Shown: piece after piece, positions 47,779 through 55,911 of the stretch
How the letters are laid out: the number at the start of each line of letters is the position of its first letter
How positions within the stretch are numbered: position 1 is the stretch's first letter
DNA from: Streptomyces sp. NA02950
GTDB lineage: Bacteria; Actinomycetota; Actinomycetes; Streptomycetales; Streptomycetaceae
NCBI RefSeq assembly: GCF_013364155.1
Contig: NZ_CP054916.1
Span: 4,172,501 to 4,236,500, forward strand
DNA: 64,000 nucleotides
Reading direction: 5' to 3'
Program-made: the position numbers and the translations under genes
Notes under the pieces: model-generated
Told to the model about the DNA's origin: nothing
Databases searched by the model: none
Seen by the model: only the letters and a program-made list of their open reading frames with translations

Positions 47779-48141
47779 TCAGTAGACGAGCGCCTGCACG
47801 CCGTCCGGCATGATCTCGCTCACGAAGACCTGGGAGCCAGCGATCCGCGCCCCCTCGATCAGGTCCTTCTCCTCGATGTCCCGGCGGGCCGCGCACTGGG
47901 TGCACACCGTGATCGTGCCGCCCGCGAGGATCCCCTCGATCAGCTCCGGCAGCGGTGCCGCGTGCGGCAGCTCGAACTCCGCCGCCCGCCCCGGGAGCGC
48001 GAACCACGTGGACTCACCGGTCAGCCACAGCGAGACCGGCACCCCGCTCGCCACGGCCACCGCCGCCACCGTGAACGCCTGAGAGCACCGCTCGGGCGCG
48101 TCCGCGCCCGCCGTCACCTTGATCACCAGCTTCTTCGACAT
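47779..48141 (-). CDS. DsrE/DsrF family sulfur-relay-like protein
   Basis: 120-residue alpha/beta protein: KLVIKVTAGADAPERCSQAF, SGVPVSLWLTGESTWFALPG, GGTITVCTQCAARRDIEEKD, VFVSEIMPDGVQALVY. The Cys pair CTQC near residue 80 may take part in persulfide transfer as in DsrE/TusD. Encoded on the opposite strand close to the rhodanese operon, which supports a sulfur role. ATG 48141. Confidence 0.9.
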   Translation of the reverse strand: MSKKLVIKVTAGADAPERCSQAFTVAAVAVASGVPVSLWLTGESTWFALPGRAAEFELPHAAPLPELIEGILAGGTITVCTQCAARRDIEEKDLIEGARIAGSQVFVSEIMPDGVQALVY

Positions 48142-48279
48142 GCGGCAAGCCTAGGCTCGGGGGCTCACGACGCCCCCGCCGGACCGCCGACTAGACTCGG
48201 CACCGGTCCGTCATCCGTTCCACCGTCGTTCCGCGGCCCGCGGAGCCCGGGGGACACACTCCGTTCGAGGAGCGCGCTC

Positions 48280-48381
48280 GTGCTTGAGGCAGTCTTCACC
48301 ACGCTGATGATCCTGGTCGCCGTCGCCACCCTTGGCTTCTGCGCACTGACCTGGAAGAAGCTGTTCCAGGGCCAGCGCTGA
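48280..48381 (+). CDS. 33-residue single-pass membrane peptide
   Basis: Short gene: GTG 48280, eight bases after GAGGAG. The product is one hydrophobic helix (VFTTLMILVAVATLGFCALT) with an acidic residue in front and a basic end (WKKLFQGQR), so a single-span protein with a cytoplasmic basic tail is likely. It precedes the nitrobindin gene by 53 bases on the same strand. Unknown function; the ribosome site and helix argue for a real gene. Confidence 0.7.
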   Translation: MLEAVFTTLMILVAVATLGFCALTWKKLFQGQR

Positions 48382-48434
48382 CCCGCGCTCCCGCACCGCC
48401 GCCGCCCGACCGCCACGACAGATCGCCTGAGCCC

Positions 48435-48998
48435 ATGATCGAGATTCCCTCCGACCTCCACCCGGCCCTGGTGCCGCTCGCCTTCCTCCTGGGCAACTGG
48501 GAAGGGGCCGGTGTCTCGGACTTCCCCGGGGCCGAGAAGTGCAACTTCGGCCAGGAGGCGACCTTCACCCACGACGGGCGCGACTTCATCGAGTACGTCT
48601 CGCACACCTGGGTGCTGGACGGCGAGGGCAAGAAGGTCCGCCCGCTGGAGTCCGAGTCCGGCTACTGGCGGATCGACAAGGACCGCAAGGTCGAGGTGGT
48701 GATGAGCCGCGACCAGGGCGTCGTGGAGGTCTGGTACGGCGAGCTGGCCGAGGGCAAGCCGCAGATCGACCTGGCCACCGACGCCGTGGCGCGCACCGCC
48801 GCCGCCGGGCCCTACTCGGGCGGCAAGCGGCTCTACGGCTACGTCAACAGCGATCTGATGTGGGTCGGCGAGAAGGCCACCCCCGAGGTGGAGCTGCGAC
48901 CGTACATGTCGGCGCATCTGAAGAAGGTCGTCGACCCGCGCGAATGGGCCAAGGATCTCAAGGACCTGCCGGACGACGGGATCGCCTTCTTCCGCTGA
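48435..48998 (+). CDS. FABP-like / nitrobindin family protein
   Basis: A 187-residue beta-barrel protein of the DUF1794 (nitrobindin) family. The family signature GNWEGAG is at 20-26, and the barrel strands follow (EATFTHDGRDFIEYVSHTWV, KVEVVMSRDQGVVEVWYG). In plant and mycobacterial members a C-terminal His binds heme and the protein isomerises peroxynitrite; here the C-terminus (MSAHLKKVVDPREWAKDLKD) has one His at a comparable position, so heme binding is plausible but unproven. ATG 48435. Upstream of the nickel regulator Nur. Confidence 0.93.
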   Translation: MIEIPSDLHPALVPLAFLLGNWEGAGVSDFPGAEKCNFGQEATFTHDGRDFIEYVSHTWVLDGEGKKVRPLESESGYWRIDKDRKVEVVMSRDQGVVEVWYGELAEGKPQIDLATDAVARTAAAGPYSGGKRLYGYVNSDLMWVGEKATPEVELRPYMSAHLKKVVDPREWAKDLKDLPDDGIAFFR

Positions 48999-49029
48999 GG
49001 CTCCACGGGCCCCCACCTACACTGGCTTC

Positions 49030-49515
49030 GTGGCGACCACCGACTGGAAGACCGATCTGCGGGAGCGCGGCTACCGGCTCACCCCGCAGCGTCAGCTTGT
49101 CCTGGAAGCAGTCGACCGTCTGGAGCACGCCACTCCGGACGAGATCCTCACCGAGGTGCGCCGCACCGCCAGCGGGGTCAACATCTCCACGGTCTACCGC
49201 ACCCTGGAGCTGCTGGAGGAGCTGGGCCTGGTCAGCCATGCCCATCTGGGCCACGGCGCCCCCACGTACCACCTCGCCGACCGGCACCACCACATCCACA
49301 TGGTGTGCCGGGACTGCACGGATGTGATCGAGGCCGATGTGTCGGTGGCCCAGGCGTTCACCCGTCGGCTGCGGGCCGAGTTCGGTTTCGACACCGATAT
49401 GAAGCACTTCGCGATCTTCGGCCGGTGCGCCGACTGCACCGCCAAGCAGGGTGCCGGGAGGAACGCCGAGCAGGGCTCCGACGACTCCGCCAAGGGCCGA
49501 GCGGCCAAGTCGTAG
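49030..49515 (+). CDS. nur: nickel-responsive Fur family regulator Nur
   Basis: Represses nickel uptake and controls nickel/iron superoxide dismutase genes. 161 residues: winged helix (ERGYRLTPQRQLVLEAVDRL, ISTVYRTLELLEELGLVSHA), then the dimer domain. The metal ligands known from the S. coelicolor Nur structure, as I recall them, are all conserved in this numbering: His33, His70, His72, His86, His88, His90 and His126, plus Cys93/Cys96 and Cys133/Cys136. The tail after ~residue 138 is variable. GTG 49030. The YgfZ gene follows 10 bases downstream. Confidence 0.93.
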   Translation: MATTDWKTDLRERGYRLTPQRQLVLEAVDRLEHATPDEILTEVRRTASGVNISTVYRTLELLEELGLVSHAHLGHGAPTYHLADRHHHIHMVCRDCTDVIEADVSVAQAFTRRLRAEFGFDTDMKHFAIFGRCADCTAKQGAGRNAEQGSDDSAKGRAAKS

Positions 49516-49524
49516 GCTGAGCCC

Positions 49525-50490
49525 ATGAAGAGCCCTTTGCTGTCGCTGCCCGGCGCCGTCCCCGGCGAGGGCCCCGACGAAGGCGTCGCCGCCCACTACG
49601 GCGACCTGTTCCGCGAGCAGCGCGCGCTCGCCGACGGATCCGGCTTCGTGGATCTCTCGCACCGCGGAGTGGTCACCGTCACCGGAGCCGACCGGCTGAG
49701 CTGGCTGCATCTGCTGCTCACCCAGCACGTCCAGGAGCTTCCCGCCGGACAGGCCACCGAGGCCCTGATCCTCTCCGCCCACGGCCATATCGAACACGCG
49801 CTCTACATCGTCGACGACGGTGAGACCACCTGGGCCCATGTGGAGCCCGGGAGCCAAGGCGATCTGATCGCGTACCTGGAGAGCATGAAGTTCTTCTACC
49901 GGGTCGAGATCGCCGACCGCACCGAGGAGTACGCGGTGGTCCACCTCCCGGCCGGGAGCATCACCGAGGTCCCCGAGGACACCGTGGTACGGGAGACCGC
50001 GCACGGCCGCGACCTGTTCCTGCCGCGCGAGCGGCTGGAGTCCTTCGCCCGCACCGACGGTCCGCCGATCGGGGTGCTGGCGTACGAGGCGCTGCGGATC
50101 GAGGCGCACCGGCCGCGGCTCGGGCTGGAGACCGACCACCGCACCATCCCGCACGAGCTGGGCTGGATCGGCAGCGCGGTCCATCTCCAGAAGGGCTGCT
50201 ACCGGGGCCAGGAGACGGTGGCCCGGGTGCAGAACCTGGGCAAGCCGCCGCGCCGGCTGGTCTTCCTCCACCTCGACGGCAGCGAGGTGAAGCTGCCCGG
50301 CCACGGTGCGCCCATGCGTCTGGCCGCGGACGGCGAGGAGGGCCGTCAGCTGGGCTTCGTCACCTCATCCGCCCGCCACCACGAACTGGGACCGATCGCG
50401 CTGGCGCTGGTGAAGCGGAACGTTCCGGTGGACGCGGAGCTGCTGGCGGACACCACGGCCGCGGCGCAGGAAGTGGTGGTCGAGCCGTAG
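49525..50490 (+). CDS. YgfZ/GcvT-type folate-binding protein
   Basis: Folate-dependent protein needed for repair or assembly of certain Fe-S enzymes. 321 residues of the aminomethyltransferase fold; the YgfZ hallmark KGCYRGQETV is at 223-232 with the conserved Cys225. Related motif LSHRGVVTVTGADRLSWLH in the N-terminal part. ATG 49525, 10 bases after the nur stop, so probably co-transcribed. No other Fe-S genes are next to it. Confidence 0.94.
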   Translation: MKSPLLSLPGAVPGEGPDEGVAAHYGDLFREQRALADGSGFVDLSHRGVVTVTGADRLSWLHLLLTQHVQELPAGQATEALILSAHGHIEHALYIVDDGETTWAHVEPGSQGDLIAYLESMKFFYRVEIADRTEEYAVVHLPAGSITEVPEDTVVRETAHGRDLFLPRERLESFARTDGPPIGVLAYEALRIEAHRPRLGLETDHRTIPHELGWIGSAVHLQKGCYRGQETVARVQNLGKPPRRLVFLHLDGSEVKLPGHGAPMRLAADGEEGRQLGFVTSSARHHELGPIALALVKRNVPVDAELLADTTAAAQEVVVEP

Positions 50491-50571
50491 CGCTCCGCGC
50501 GGGGTGCCGAGCGCACCGCGGGTGCCCCGCGATGCCGTCCCTGCGTCCGCGAGCGCGCGTCATGGCTGATC

Positions 50572-50606
50572 CCGCAGTTCCCCGCGCCGCGCCCCTCCGG
50601 GGCGAT
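50572..50606. repeat. short dispersed Streptomyces-type GC repeat
   Basis: CGCAGTTCCCCGCGCCGCGC followed by CCCTCCGGGGCG in the gap between ygfZ and the FtsX gene. The core CGCAGTTCCCCGCGCC is, to my recollection, very common in Streptomyces intergenic regions. The inverted CCCC/GGGG arms can form a short hairpin that could end the convergent transcripts. Confidence 0.5.
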
Positions 50607-52915
50607 CAGAGCACGTCGCTGGCGGTGTCCGCGAGACGGCTGCGGGCGGCCCGCGCGGCCGGCAGGGCCGCGGCGGCCACCGCCCCGGCCACCGCGGCGG
50701 TGCCGATCAGCACCAGCACCCCGAGCGGCGGGGCCTCCGCGATCCCCGCGCCCATCCCACTGCTGCGGCCCTGGAGATCGATCATCCAGCCGGAGGCGAA
50801 CGTCCCGATCACCGTGCCGGCCAGGGCCGCGGCCAGCGCGGTGAACCCGGTCCCGGCCACGATCACCGCGGCGATCTGGCGCGGGGTCAGCCCGATCGCC
50901 TTGAGCGCGAGCAGATCGCGGCGCCGGTCACGTACCGCCGCACCGATCGTCGTCGACAGCTCGGCCAGACCGATCAGCCCGAGCACGGCGATCAGTCCGA
51001 GGGTCACCCCGCGGACGGCGGAGAGCCGGTCGGCCGGATTGGCGATCTCCCGCACCTCCAAGCGGTCGTGCGAGGCGTCCGCCAGGGACGCGCTGACCGC
51101 CTCAGGGCGGGCGCCGGGGCGCAGGGCCAGGTGGTAGAAGTCCGGCTCCAGCTTCGGGTCGCGTTCGCGGAGGGTGTCGATCGAGGTGGAGATCACCCGG
51201 CCGCCCTGCTCCGTCTCTATGCTGCGCCCGACGATGTGGAGCACCTGCGGGCTTCCGCCCACCGTCATCCGGACCCAGTCGCCGACCTTCACATCGAGCA
51301 GGTCCAGCAGGCCCTGTCCGGCCACCGCCTCGTCGTCGCCGTGGGCGGGACGCCCTTCGGCGACGGAGAACGGATAGGGGTGCTTGGCGGTGCCCAGGCC
51401 CTGGAGGGTGATCGTCCCGGTCTGCCCGGGGACCAGCGCCTCGGTCTCGGTGCCCGGGTAGACGGCGGTGACCTCGCGGTCCTTGGTGAGCAGGGTGTGG
51501 ATCCGGGCGTCGGAGAGCCCCTCGGCGCGGGCGGCGAGCGGGGCGGCGAGACCGATCTTCTCCGGGTGGCTCTCGAACCGGTCCAGGGTGGTCCAGGTGC
51601 CGACCGCGACCGTGATCAGCAGCAGCGGCAGGGCGAGCCGCCCGATGGCCGCGAGCGAGCGCGCCGGCCGGTGGAAGGCGCCGCGCCAGCCGAGCACCAG
51701 CGCGGGCGGCAGCCGCATCCCGAGCGCCCGCCGGGTGGTGCCGGACATCCGGCGGCCGGGGTCGGTGGCGGCGCGGGCGACCGGCACCGGAGGCACCCGG
51801 CCCGCCCGCCAGGCGGCCAGGCAGGTGGCCGCGGCGATGAAGACGACGGCGCCGCCCACGACGGCGAACGGGGCCCAGTGGTGCTCCGGAAGCGCCTGCC
51901 ACAACGCCACCGCCTCCCCGATCCGGCCGGGCAGATGCGGGCCCAGCACCTCGGCGAGGGCCGCGCCGCAGACCACCCCCAGCAGCGAAAGACCCAGATG
52001 CTGGACCAGGAACATGCGGACGACCTGGCCGGGGGCGAAGCCGATCGCCTTGAGTACCGAGATGTCCCGCAGATGGCCACGGACCCGGGTGGTGATCGCA
52101 CCGCCCACCGCCAGCGCCGCGGCCAGCAGCGCGCCGAGCCCGAACAGGCCGAGCAGCTGGCCCAGCAGCCGGTCGTCGCCCACCGCCTCGGCCCGCGCCC
52201 GCTGCCACAGCGAGACTCCGGTGACCTGGTCGGCGCCGAGTTTGTTGACCACCCGCTGTACCGCGAAGTCGGTGTCCGTCGGGTCCTGCAACCGCAGTCC
52301 GATGGCCTGGCCGAGGTGGTCCGGACGCGTTTCGACCGAGCCGAGCGCGGAGGGCAGCACCCAGCCCACGCCCGGGGTCTCGCCCGGGTCGAAGCGCGAT
52401 TCGGCGGTCTCCGCGACGCCCGCGACCCGCAGCGTACGGGCCTTCTCCCCGGGGGCGCGAACGGTGAGCGCGTCGCCCGGTTCGGCCCACAGGGCGCGGG
52501 CGACCGAGCTCTCCAGCACGATGCCGTCGCGTGTGTCCGCGGAGAGCCAGTGGCCGCCGGTGATCAGCGGACGCGCGGTCTCCGGCTCCTCGGGCCCGGT
52601 GGCACGGAGCTCCAGGGAGGCGCGGGCGCCGCCGTGCTCGAGGGTGGCGCGGGCGGTGCGGAAGGGCCCGGAGGCGGCCTCGACCCCGTCCAGCCTGGCC
52701 AGCGATCCGGCGTCGGCGGCGGCCCGGGTGTGGATCCACACATGGGCGCCGGAGGACTGGGTGAACACCCGCTGCCAGGGGTTGGCCGCGTAGGCGAAGA
52801 ACGCGCTCGCCAACAGCAGCGAGACGATGATCCCGGCGGTGGCGAGCACGGTGAACAGGGCCGCGCCGCGGTGTGCCCGCAGATCGGCGTGTGCCCAGCG
52901 CAGGGTGGCCCGCAC
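50606..52915 (-). CDS. FtsX/MacB-type ABC transporter permease
   Basis: 769 residues with two copies of the FtsX-like permease unit. Membrane helices: one at the N-terminus (LFTVLATAGIIVSLLLASAF), three near ~255-370, one near ~425-445 (RLALPLLLITVAVGTWTTLD) and three at the end. Two large extracytoplasmic domains lie between. Such permeases move lipids or peptides, or transmit force to extracellular enzymes. The partner ATPase is 52921-53718, five bases upstream. GTG 52915. A PadR regulator heads the operon. Confidence 0.92.
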   Translation of the reverse strand: MRATLRWAHADLRAHRGAALFTVLATAGIIVSLLLASAFFAYAANPWQRVFTQSSGAHVWIHTRAAADAGSLARLDGVEAASGPFRTARATLEHGGARASLELRATGPEEPETARPLITGGHWLSADTRDGIVLESSVARALWAEPGDALTVRAPGEKARTLRVAGVAETAESRFDPGETPGVGWVLPSALGSVETRPDHLGQAIGLRLQDPTDTDFAVQRVVNKLGADQVTGVSLWQRARAEAVGDDRLLGQLLGLFGLGALLAAALAVGGAITTRVRGHLRDISVLKAIGFAPGQVVRMFLVQHLGLSLLGVVCGAALAEVLGPHLPGRIGEAVALWQALPEHHWAPFAVVGGAVVFIAAATCLAAWRAGRVPPVPVARAATDPGRRMSGTTRRALGMRLPPALVLGWRGAFHRPARSLAAIGRLALPLLLITVAVGTWTTLDRFESHPEKIGLAAPLAARAEGLSDARIHTLLTKDREVTAVYPGTETEALVPGQTGTITLQGLGTAKHPYPFSVAEGRPAHGDDEAVAGQGLLDLLDVKVGDWVRMTVGGSPQVLHIVGRSIETEQGGRVISTSIDTLRERDPKLEPDFYHLALRPGARPEAVSASLADASHDRLEVREIANPADRLSAVRGVTLGLIAVLGLIGLAELSTTIGAAVRDRRRDLLALKAIGLTPRQIAAVIVAGTGFTALAAALAGTVIGTFASGWMIDLQGRSSGMGAGIAEAPPLGVLVLIGTAAVAGAVAAAALPAARAARSRLADTASDVL

Positions 52916-52920
52916 CCCGG

Positions 52921-53718
52921 TCAGCCCTTCAGCTCGAGGACGTCGGCCACTCCGCCGCCGCGGCGTCCGCCGCCGCCCTGGAGCGCCACGTCGTCGACGA
53001 CCTGGCCGTCGAAGAAGCTGATCACGCGGTCCGCCGCGCTGGCCATCCGGGCGTCATGGGTGATCAGCACGATCGTCTGGCCGCGCTGGTGGAAGCGGGA
53101 CAGCAGTCGCAGCACCTCCCGGGTGCCCTTGCTGTCCAGGCTGCCCGCGGGCTCGTCGGCCAGCAGCACGCTCGGGGTGTTGACCAGCGCCCGGGCCAGG
53201 GCGACCCGCTGCTGCTCACCGCCGGACAGCTCGGCGGGCATGCTCCGCTCCTTGCCCGCCAGGCCCAGCTCGGCGAGCAGCTCCTCCCGGCTCGCCCTGG
53301 CCTGCCGCGGGGTGGACCCGGCCAGCAGCGCGGGCAGCTCCACGTTGTCGGCGACGGTGAGGTTGGAGACCAGGTTGAAGAACTGGAAGACGATGCCGAT
53401 CTTCTTGCGGCGCAGCACGGCCCAGCGGGCCTCGCTGTAGGAGTCGACCTGCTTCCCGTCCAGCCACAGCGAGCCGCTGTCGGGGCGGTCGAGGCCGCCG
53501 AGCAGGTGGAGCAGGGTGGACTTGCCCGCTCCGGAGGGTCCGGTGACCGCGACGAATTCACCGCGCTCGACATGGAGGTCGACCCCGCGGACCGCCTCGA
53601 CCGGGGCCGCGCCCTCCGTCCGGTAGGTCTTGACCAGGCCCTCGGCCCGCACGATCGAGTCCGCGGACGGCCCGGCGGCGCGAGGGGACGCCTCGCGGCT
53701 CGACTGCTCGCGGCTCAT
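52921..53718 (-). CDS. ABC transporter ATP-binding protein (MacB/LolD type)
   Basis: 265 residues. Motifs: Walker [11 protein letters not shown]-loop [20 protein letters not shown] (Leu-rich, as in LolD/MacB), signature [15 protein letters not shown], Walker [15 protein letters not shown]-loop THDARMA. A short unstructured lead and a Gly/Arg tail flank the domain. Coupled to PadR by a 4-base ATGA overlap at 53715-53718 and to the FtsX-like gene just downstream. ATG 53718. Confidence 0.95.
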   Translation of the reverse strand: MSREQSSREASPRAAGPSADSIVRAEGLVKTYRTEGAAPVEAVRGVDLHVERGEFVAVTGPSGAGKSTLLHLLGGLDRPDSGSLWLDGKQVDSYSEARWAVLRRKKIGIVFQFFNLVSNLTVADNVELPALLAGSTPRQARASREELLAELGLAGKERSMPAELSGGEQQRVALARALVNTPSVLLADEPAGSLDSKGTREVLRLLSRFHQRGQTIVLITHDARMASAADRVISFFDGQVVDDVALQGGGGRRGGGVADVLELKG

Positions 53719-54233
53719 CTCTGCTCCTCCTCCAGCTCCTCCTGGCAGCGCTCCAGCCAGTCGAGGTCCGCCTGGAGGTGCAGCATGGCCCCTTCTATGA
53801 GCAGCTGGGGAATCCGGTTGTCCCGTTCCTCGGCCGCGGCCAGCTTGGACAGGTCGCGCATGGCATTCAGGTAGTGCCGGCGCTGCTTGTTGATCAGGCC
53901 GATCTGGTCGACATCCCCGGTCTGGGGGGCGAGGGCGAGCTTCATGAAGAACTCGTCCCGTACCCGCGGCTCATCCGTCGGCTCCTCGAACCATAGGGCC
54001 AACGCTTCGCGTCCGGCGTCGGTGAGCCGGTAGATGCGCTTGTTGGGCCGGGTCGACTGGGCAACATCCTCGCCCTCGATCAGACCGGACTTCTGGAGCC
54101 GGTTGAGAGTGACGTAGATTTGTCCGATGTTGGGCTGAGGGTACGCCGACCCCAGGAGCTTCTCAAGGTCCTGCTTCAGCTCGTAGCCGTGGGCGGAGCC
54201 GCGCGCGAGTAGCGCCAGCAGCGGGAGCCGCAC
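53715..54233 (-). CDS. PadR family transcriptional regulator
   Basis: 172 residues. N-terminal winged helix MRLPLLALLARGSAHGYELK, then QPNIGQIYVTLNRLQKSGLI, the typical PadR/Vir-like DNA-binding domain, then a long helical dimer region (INKQRRHYLNAMRDLSKLAA, DLDWLERCQEELEEEQ). GTG 54233, six bases after GGAGGAGGG. First gene of the PadR-ATPase-FtsX operon, which it probably represses; PadR proteins often answer to envelope- or antibiotic-active compounds. Confidence 0.94.
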   Translation of the reverse strand: MRLPLLALLARGSAHGYELKQDLEKLLGSAYPQPNIGQIYVTLNRLQKSGLIEGEDVAQSTRPNKRIYRLTDAGREALALWFEEPTDEPRVRDEFFMKLALAPQTGDVDQIGLINKQRRHYLNAMRDLSKLAAAEERDNRIPQLLIEGAMLHLQADLDWLERCQEELEEEQR

Positions 54234-54332
54234 CCCTGCCCTCCTCCGCCGAGCCGTACCTGTCCGTTAGGGACCATTTCCGACTGTGTGCCGGATCGCC
54301 CTCGTATCTTCCTGCAACGTCTAGTATCCCGC

Positions 54333-54342
54333 ATGCCTAACA
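54333..54342. promoter_or_regulatory. candidate sugar-operon operator box A
   Basis: ATGCCTAACA, embedded in GCATGCCTAACAG, upstream of the binding-protein gene at 54408. Inverted matches TGTTAGGTAT (box B, 55747-55756) and direct match ATGCATAACA (box C, 55852-55861) lie near the GH13 gene. A GCAACG hexamer precedes boxes A and C at nearly the same distance (17-18 bases). One regulator binding all three is inferred. Confidence 0.45.
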
Positions 54343-54407
54343 GGTATACAGGTGGCCGGATGCCGGTAGCCGGATCCGACCGGCTATGCGCGCGCAAGGA
54401 GGGACCG

Positions 54408-55688
54408 ATGCGGTGGACACACGCCGCCGGGCGGGCCCTCCTCGTCACCGCCCTGCTGCTGGCGGGCCAGGCGGGCGCGCAGGGCCCGGACGGGGATCCG
54501 GCGGTCGCCGACGGGGGCGGCCGCGGTCCGATCACCCTGGTCACCGGAGGTGACCTCACCAGCTATCTGCGCGGGGTGCTGGACGGCTGGAACCGCACGC
54601 ACCCCGCGGAGAAGGCCACGCTCATCGAGCTGCCGGACGCCGCCGACGAGGTGCGTGCGCAGATGGTCACCGGGCTGCGCTCCGGGAGCGACCGTTTCGA
54701 TGTACTCAACATCGACGTGGCCTGGACCTCGGAGTTCGCCGCGGCGGGCTGGATCTCCCCGCTGAACGCCGACCGCTTTCCGCTGGACCGCTTCCTGCCG
54801 CCGGTGGTGAACACCGCCACCTTCGGCGGGCGGCTGCGCGCGGTGCCCTACGTGACCAACGCGGGGCTGCTCTACTACCGCAAGGACATCCTCGCCCAGG
54901 AGCACGAGAAACCGCCCCGCACCTGGGCGGAGCTGAAGCGGCTGGCCAAGACGGCCGCCCCCGCCCACGGCCTGGACGGCTACGCGGGGCAGTTCCTGCC
55001 GTACGAGGGGCTGACCACCAATGTCACCGAAGCCGTGCAGTCCGCGGGCGGGACGATCCTCGGCGACGAGGGCGCCAAGGTCACCGTGGACTCCGCGGCC
55101 ACCCGCCGGGCTCTGGACTTCCTGACCGGCGGGGTGCGGGACGGCTGGATACCCATGGAGGCCCTCCGCTACAAGGAGGAGGAGTCGCGGCGGGCGTTCC
55201 AGAACGGCCGGCTGCTGTTCCTGCGCAACTGGCCCTATGTGTACTCCCTGGCCAACGCCTCGTCCTCACCCGTCGCCGGGAAGGTCGGCGCGGTTCCGCT
55301 GCCGGGTCCGGACGGCCCCGGCTCCAGCGTTCTGGGCGGCTCCAACCTCGCCGTCAACGCGCATTCCCGGCACCAGAAGTCGGCCACCGATCTGATCGCC
55401 TATCTGACCAGCGAGGCGGTCCAGCGCCGGGTCCTCACCGAGGGGGCGCTGCCACCGGTGTGGGCCGATCTGTACACCGATCCCGCACTGGTGCGGAAGT
55501 ACCCGTATCTGCCGACGCTCCGCAAGAGCGTGCTCACGGCCAAGCCGCGCCCCAAGAGCCCCCGGTACGACCAGGTGAGCCTGACCGTGCAGGCCGTGGT
55601 GCACGACGCCCTGGCGCAGCGGCAGTCCACCGAGCAGACGGTCGCCCGGCTCCGGCGCGAGCTCGGTGACGTCATCCGGCACGGCTGA
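54408..55688 (+). CDS. extracellular solute-binding protein of a sugar ABC transporter
   Basis: 426 residues with a Sec signal peptide (MRWTHAAGRALLVTALLLAG, cleavage near GQAGA); no lipobox Cys is visible, unlike most Gram-positive binding proteins. The mature part is an MalE/ThuE-type sugar-binding fold (FDVLNIDVAWTSEFAAAGWI, AVPYVTNAGLLYYRKDILAQ, LLFLRNWPYVYSLANASSS). No permease gene is beside it, and it precedes the GH13 gene by 223 bases. It may serve the permeases at 58952-61263 or act as an extra sensor or alternative binder. Start: ATG 54408 after AAGGAGGG. Confidence 0.9.
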   Translation: MRWTHAAGRALLVTALLLAGQAGAQGPDGDPAVADGGGRGPITLVTGGDLTSYLRGVLDGWNRTHPAEKATLIELPDAADEVRAQMVTGLRSGSDRFDVLNIDVAWTSEFAAAGWISPLNADRFPLDRFLPPVVNTATFGGRLRAVPYVTNAGLLYYRKDILAQEHEKPPRTWAELKRLAKTAAPAHGLDGYAGQFLPYEGLTTNVTEAVQSAGGTILGDEGAKVTVDSAATRRALDFLTGGVRDGWIPMEALRYKEEESRRAFQNGRLLFLRNWPYVYSLANASSSPVAGKVGAVPLPGPDGPGSSVLGGSNLAVNAHSRHQKSATDLIAYLTSEAVQRRVLTEGALPPVWADLYTDPALVRKYPYLPTLRKSVLTAKPRPKSPRYDQVSLTVQAVVHDALAQRQSTEQTVARLRRELGDVIRHG

Positions 55689-55746
55689 CCCTTCGGCGAC
55701 CTCCGCCGCCGCTCTCCCCTCGTCCGGAGACCCCTCCCTACTTACG

Positions 55747-55756
55747 TGTTAGGTAT
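55747..55756. promoter_or_regulatory. candidate sugar-operon operator box B
   Basis: TGTTAGGTAT, the inverted counterpart of boxes A and C, within the AT-rich gap upstream of the GH13 gene and about 60 bases ahead of its -35. Confidence 0.35.
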
Positions 55757-55818
55757 TGGAGGGCACTGGATAAAACAACGCAAAACCGGACAGCTCTTCG
55801 TTACTTCTGGGATTTTCG

Positions 55819-55861
55819 TTGACACCCGTTCGCAACGCTTACTTAACATGCATGCATAACA
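55819..55861 (+). promoter_or_regulatory. promoter of the GH13 / alpha-glucoside operon with overlapping box C
   Basis: Consensus -35 TTGACA at 55819-55824 and TTAACA at 55843-55848, 18 bases apart: the best-looking vegetative promoter in the window. The palindrome ATGCATGCAT (55848-55857) and box C, ATGCATAACA (55852-55861), cover the -10 and start site, so a repressor there would block initiation. Upstream, 55761-55815, the DNA is AT-rich. Confidence 0.7.
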
Positions 55862-55911
55862 GCCGACGATGGCGTGCGGCGCACGCCCGCTGAGAACGGG
55901 TAAACGGCACG

